The position numbers and the translations under genes were made by a program. A stretch of 39,543 nt of DNA, from contig JAOTYB010000004.1 in the NCBI GenBank assembly GCA_029862065.1, positions 1 through 39,543 of the forward strand. The letters are read 5' to 3'. Below, piece after piece: positions 36,680 to 39,543 of the stretch (position 1 is its first letter; every line of letters begins with the position of its first letter). The notes under the pieces were generated by a model. It saw nothing but the letters and a program-made list of their open reading frames with translations. It ran no database searches and was not told where the DNA came from. The stretch comes from Acidimicrobiia bacterium. Lineage in GTDB: Bacteria; Actinomycetota; Acidimicrobiia; Spongiisociales; SHLN01.

Positions 36680-39100
36680 CTACTCAACCAGCCGCAGTGT
36701 GCCGGGAAGATCCATCCTCCGCATGCGCCGCACGGTGAGCAGTGGGGCGAGTGTCACGACCACAACCCCCATGATGACGACCGCCACCAATGTGGGTGTG
36801 CCGATGAGTGCATTGAGCCCGAAGTCGGGCAGCGTCTCTGTCAGCAAGACTTGCGTCATCCACCACACCATGGCGAACCCTCCGGCGATGCCGACCACCG
36901 TCGCCAGGATGCCGATGACCAGGCTCTCGGCGACTGCCATCCGAAGCGCGGTGCGGACCCTGACCCCGAAGGCGAACATCGTGGCATGTTCGCGCGCCCG
37001 GGCCTCCAGATTGATCGAGGAAGTGTTGAACGCAATCAGCAAGGCGAGCAACAACACTACGAAAACCATCATCTGGATGATGCCGAGCATCTCGTTGAAA
37101 GCTTCACGCACGGCATCGGTGACGGCCGTCACCGATTGAACTGAGGCCACTTGCTCGAACCTGAACAACTCTTCTTGCACTGCTTCGGTGTTCGCCCCGG
37201 AAGCGGGGAGCACGTTCATGCCATTGGTGAGGCCCTCCAGATTGAAGAGCTGGGCCTGGGAAAGATCCATGTAGGCGAGGCTGCGCACCGGATGGGGATG
37301 GGTTGCCATGACGGGGAGTGAAGTGTCCACGAAGGCATATGACGTCAAGCCCAAGCGTTGGGGATGGCGCACCACTACCGAGTCACCGACGCTGGCCCCG
37401 AGGTCGGCTGCCGCCTTCTCGCTCAGGATGATCCCGCCCGAGGCATCCAGCTCACCGGCGGTGAGCGTCGGGCGCCACATGCCCCCGGAAAGGTCGGCCA
37501 CTTCGATGAAGATGTCGATGTCCTCATTCGAGATGATCGACGCGGCCAGATTCAGGCGAGGCTCCGCCTTGGCCACCGTCGCGGCGGCCTCCACGCTTGC
37601 CACGGCCGGCGAGTCGATGAGTCGGAAGCTGTCAAAGCCGACCGTTATGCGGTCTGGCTCGTCGGCAACCGACTCCGATTCGGCGGTGTCGACTGCATCG
37701 AATACCGAGTCCATGATGCCAAGGAAACCGACAAGGACAGTGAGCGCGGCGGCAATTCCAAACACCGTGAGGGCGGTCCGTCGGGGAGTGCGTCGCAGGT
37801 TGCGGAAGGGGATAACGGCGAACGTGTTGCCGATGGTGCGCCGGTGCCCCGTCATCGACCCGCGGCCGGTGAGATCGGGTCGGATGGCCTCGATGGGCTT
37901 GACGCGAAGCGCCCGCCACACGGGGAGGGCCGAAGCGACAAACGGCACAACCAGGCCGGCCAGCGCGACTCGGGCGAATACTGCGTATTGAAAGTCGGTC
38001 TCCCAAACGGGGAGGGGTACGAAATCGTCGAAGATGCCGGCCAAGGCATTGCCGATCAGCATCCCGACGCCGACGCCGAGGGCGACGCCGAGAATGGCGA
38101 TCTGAGCGCTGACCAGCAGCGGTCGGAAGCCGAGCACGCGGGGACGGATCCCCAGCGCCATGCCGATCCCGATCTCCCGCCGTTGCTGCTCAACCAGACG
38201 GTGGATGAGGTTGAAGGCTGCTCCCACCGCTCCGGCGAATAGCAGAAACGCCAGGGCGTTGTAAATCGCTTGGTCCTGATCGACGTCGGTGGTGAGCGAT
38301 GTGTATGAGAGGTTGTCGTCGCGGGTGAGCACGGTTGCGCCAACCGAAAGCGACTCGAGCGCTTCTGTCAGCTGAGCCTGGACTTGATCCCGATCCGTCC
38401 CGTCGGCCAGGGTCAGGACCAGATTGTTGACGGCCCCCGGCATCCCGGCGAGCTGCTGGGCGGTTTCGAGGGTGGTGAAGATGGCTCCGAATGTCGCCTC
38501 GGTCATGAACATCTCACCTTCGGGTGCGACCGCGAAGTACTCGGGAGTGGTCGCCTGGCCAACGAACTCGACGGATCGTCCGCCGCTCAACTCGACCGTG
38601 CCCGACTCCGGCAGCTCGTAGAAGCGGGCGAAGCTGCGCTCGAGCATGACGAGAGGTTGGCCGGCATCCTCCGCCGACAGGAGCCGTCCGGTGTGGGCGA
38701 AGTGGGAGTTGACGTGGGGGCCGTCGGCGGAGAAATCCGATCCGGTGAGCTCACCCCGCACGAGGACGGTCTTAGCGCCGGTTGAGGCATCGACCTGGGT
38801 GGGAACGATGAGGCGTTCCTCGGCTGCGGTGATCATTCCGCGACTCGGGATGTTCGAGACGATCGCGGCAATCTCGCCCTTCTCAACGAAGCTGCCGGTG
38901 GCGAGATCGATCCGGAGGTCGTACATGGCCAGCTGGCCGTAGTTGAGGTCGTAGGAAACCCGCCGCCATTCGGCGGTGGAGGTCAGGCCGGCGTAGCCGC
39001 CGGTGCCGATGGCGATGACCAGCGCGATGGCGAGCACTTTGGCCCAATGGCTGCGGAGATCGCGCCAGGACCATCGGAGCAGCAAGCGAAGCGTTCGCAT
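36680..39100 (-). CDS. ABC transporter permease, FtsX-like
   Basis: 806 aa with two FtsX-like domains and large extracytoplasmic region; RTLRLLLRWSWRDLRSHWAKVLAIALVIAIGTGGY N-terminus. Confidence 0.92.
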   Translation of the reverse strand: MRTLRLLLRWSWRDLRSHWAKVLAIALVIAIGTGGYAGLTSTAEWRRVSYDLNYGQLAMYDLRIDLATGSFVEKGEIAAIVSNIPSRGMITAAEERLIVPTQVDASTGAKTVLVRGELTGSDFSADGPHVNSHFAHTGRLLSAEDAGQPLVMLERSFARFYELPESGTVELSGGRSVEFVGQATTPEYFAVAPEGEMFMTEATFGAIFTTLETAQQLAGMPGAVNNLVLTLADGTDRDQVQAQLTEALESLSVGATVLTRDDNLSYTSLTTDVDQDQAIYNALAFLLFAGAVGAAFNLIHRLVEQQRREIGIGMALGIRPRVLGFRPLLVSAQIAILGVALGVGVGMLIGNALAGIFDDFVPLPVWETDFQYAVFARVALAGLVVPFVASALPVWRALRVKPIEAIRPDLTGRGSMTGHRRTIGNTFAVIPFRNLRRTPRRTALTVFGIAAALTVLVGFLGIMDSVFDAVDTAESESVADEPDRITVGFDSFRLIDSPAVASVEAAATVAKAEPRLNLAASIISNEDIDIFIEVADLSGGMWRPTLTAGELDASGGIILSEKAAADLGASVGDSVVVRHPQRLGLTSYAFVDTSLPVMATHPHPVRSLAYMDLSQAQLFNLEGLTNGMNVLPASGANTEAVQEELFRFEQVASVQSVTAVTDAVREAFNEMLGIIQMMVFVVLLLALLIAFNTSSINLEARAREHATMFAFGVRVRTALRMAVAESLVIGILATVVGIAGGFAMVWWMTQVLLTETLPDFGLNALIGTPTLVAVVIMGVVVVTLAPLLTVRRMRRMDLPGTLRLVE

Positions 39101-39110
39101 ATCACACCCC

Positions 39111-39543
39111 CTACCAGTGGAGTTCGGTCACCGGGGCCTTACCGCCGGCGGGTGGCCCGTCGCTGACGATGCGGCCGCTGGATAGCTCAACCACGCGGTC
39201 GGCCATGCGGGAGATTTCCCGGTTGTGAGTGACAACCAACACCGCTCGGCCGGTTCCGGCCTGGGCCTGGAGCAGTTCGAGTATCTGCACGCCGGTCTGG
39301 AAGTCGAGCTCGCCGGTTGGCTCGTCACAAAGAAGGATGGGGTTGCCGGTGGCAAGGGCTCGTGCGATCCCGACCCGTTGTTGTTCACCGCCGGATAGCT
39401 CGTGTGGAAATCGGTCACCCTTTGATCCGAGACCAACGCTGTCGAGTATCCCGTCTGGATCGGAGTCTGAGTCGGCCGCGTCGATCCCGAACAGCACGTT
39501 CTCCCGGGTCGTGAGCCCCGGGAAGAGGTTGAACGCTTGAAAG
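39111..39543 (-). CDS. ABC transporter ATP-binding protein, truncated by the window edge
   Basis: Open through the right edge (...FQAFNLFPGLTTRENVLFGID). LSGGEQQRVGIARAL signature, ILLCDEPTGELD Walker B. Confidence 0.92.
   Translation of the reverse strand, partial: FQAFNLFPGLTTRENVLFGIDAADSDSDPDGILDSVGLGSKGDRFPHELSGGEQQRVGIARALATGNPILLCDEPTGELDFQTGVQILELLQAQAGTGRAVLVVTHNREISRMADRVVELSSGRIVSDGPPAGGKAPVTELHW

Overview
High-GC, gene-dense chromosomal window with actinobacterial character (lineage is inferred from gene content and style, not proven). About 38 protein-coding genes are supportable, almost all ordinary housekeeping or metabolic genes. They include a MpaB-like oxygenase, two FtsX/MacB-type ABC exporters, an HD-GYP protein, an SOS-associated peptidase (YedK/HMCES), a Na/Ca antiporter and PEP carboxylase. 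Others are a phosphoribosyltransferase, an EamA transporter, YceI, arginase, PolX, a DsbA-like protein, an ABC-2 exporter, a FetAB-like pair, GlgC, NnrE, WS/DGAT and an acyl-CoA dehydrogenase. The 3' part has RDD, baeRF-like, alkyltransferase-like, DoxX and DUF5996-like genes. No rRNA, tRNA, CRISPR array, transposase or phage gene was recognised. The most unusual structure is at about 11110-11730. A four-helix-bundle (S23/IVS-type) protein gene is enclosed by two inverted arrays of heptamers with consensus N-T-(A/C)-(C/T)-T-G-C. The left array has 8 heptamers in perfect 7-nt register and the right array about 24 units. A perfect 23-bp inverted repeat joins their outer ends. The same heptamer recurs at 6053-6080 and as a mini-palindrome at 11752-11767. 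This looks like a free-standing IVS-like or miniature mobile element. Two other intergenic regions (22945-23168 and 26514-26819) carry REP/MITE-like hairpin clusters. Three convergent gene pairs overlap by exactly 4 bp at (C/T)TAG.
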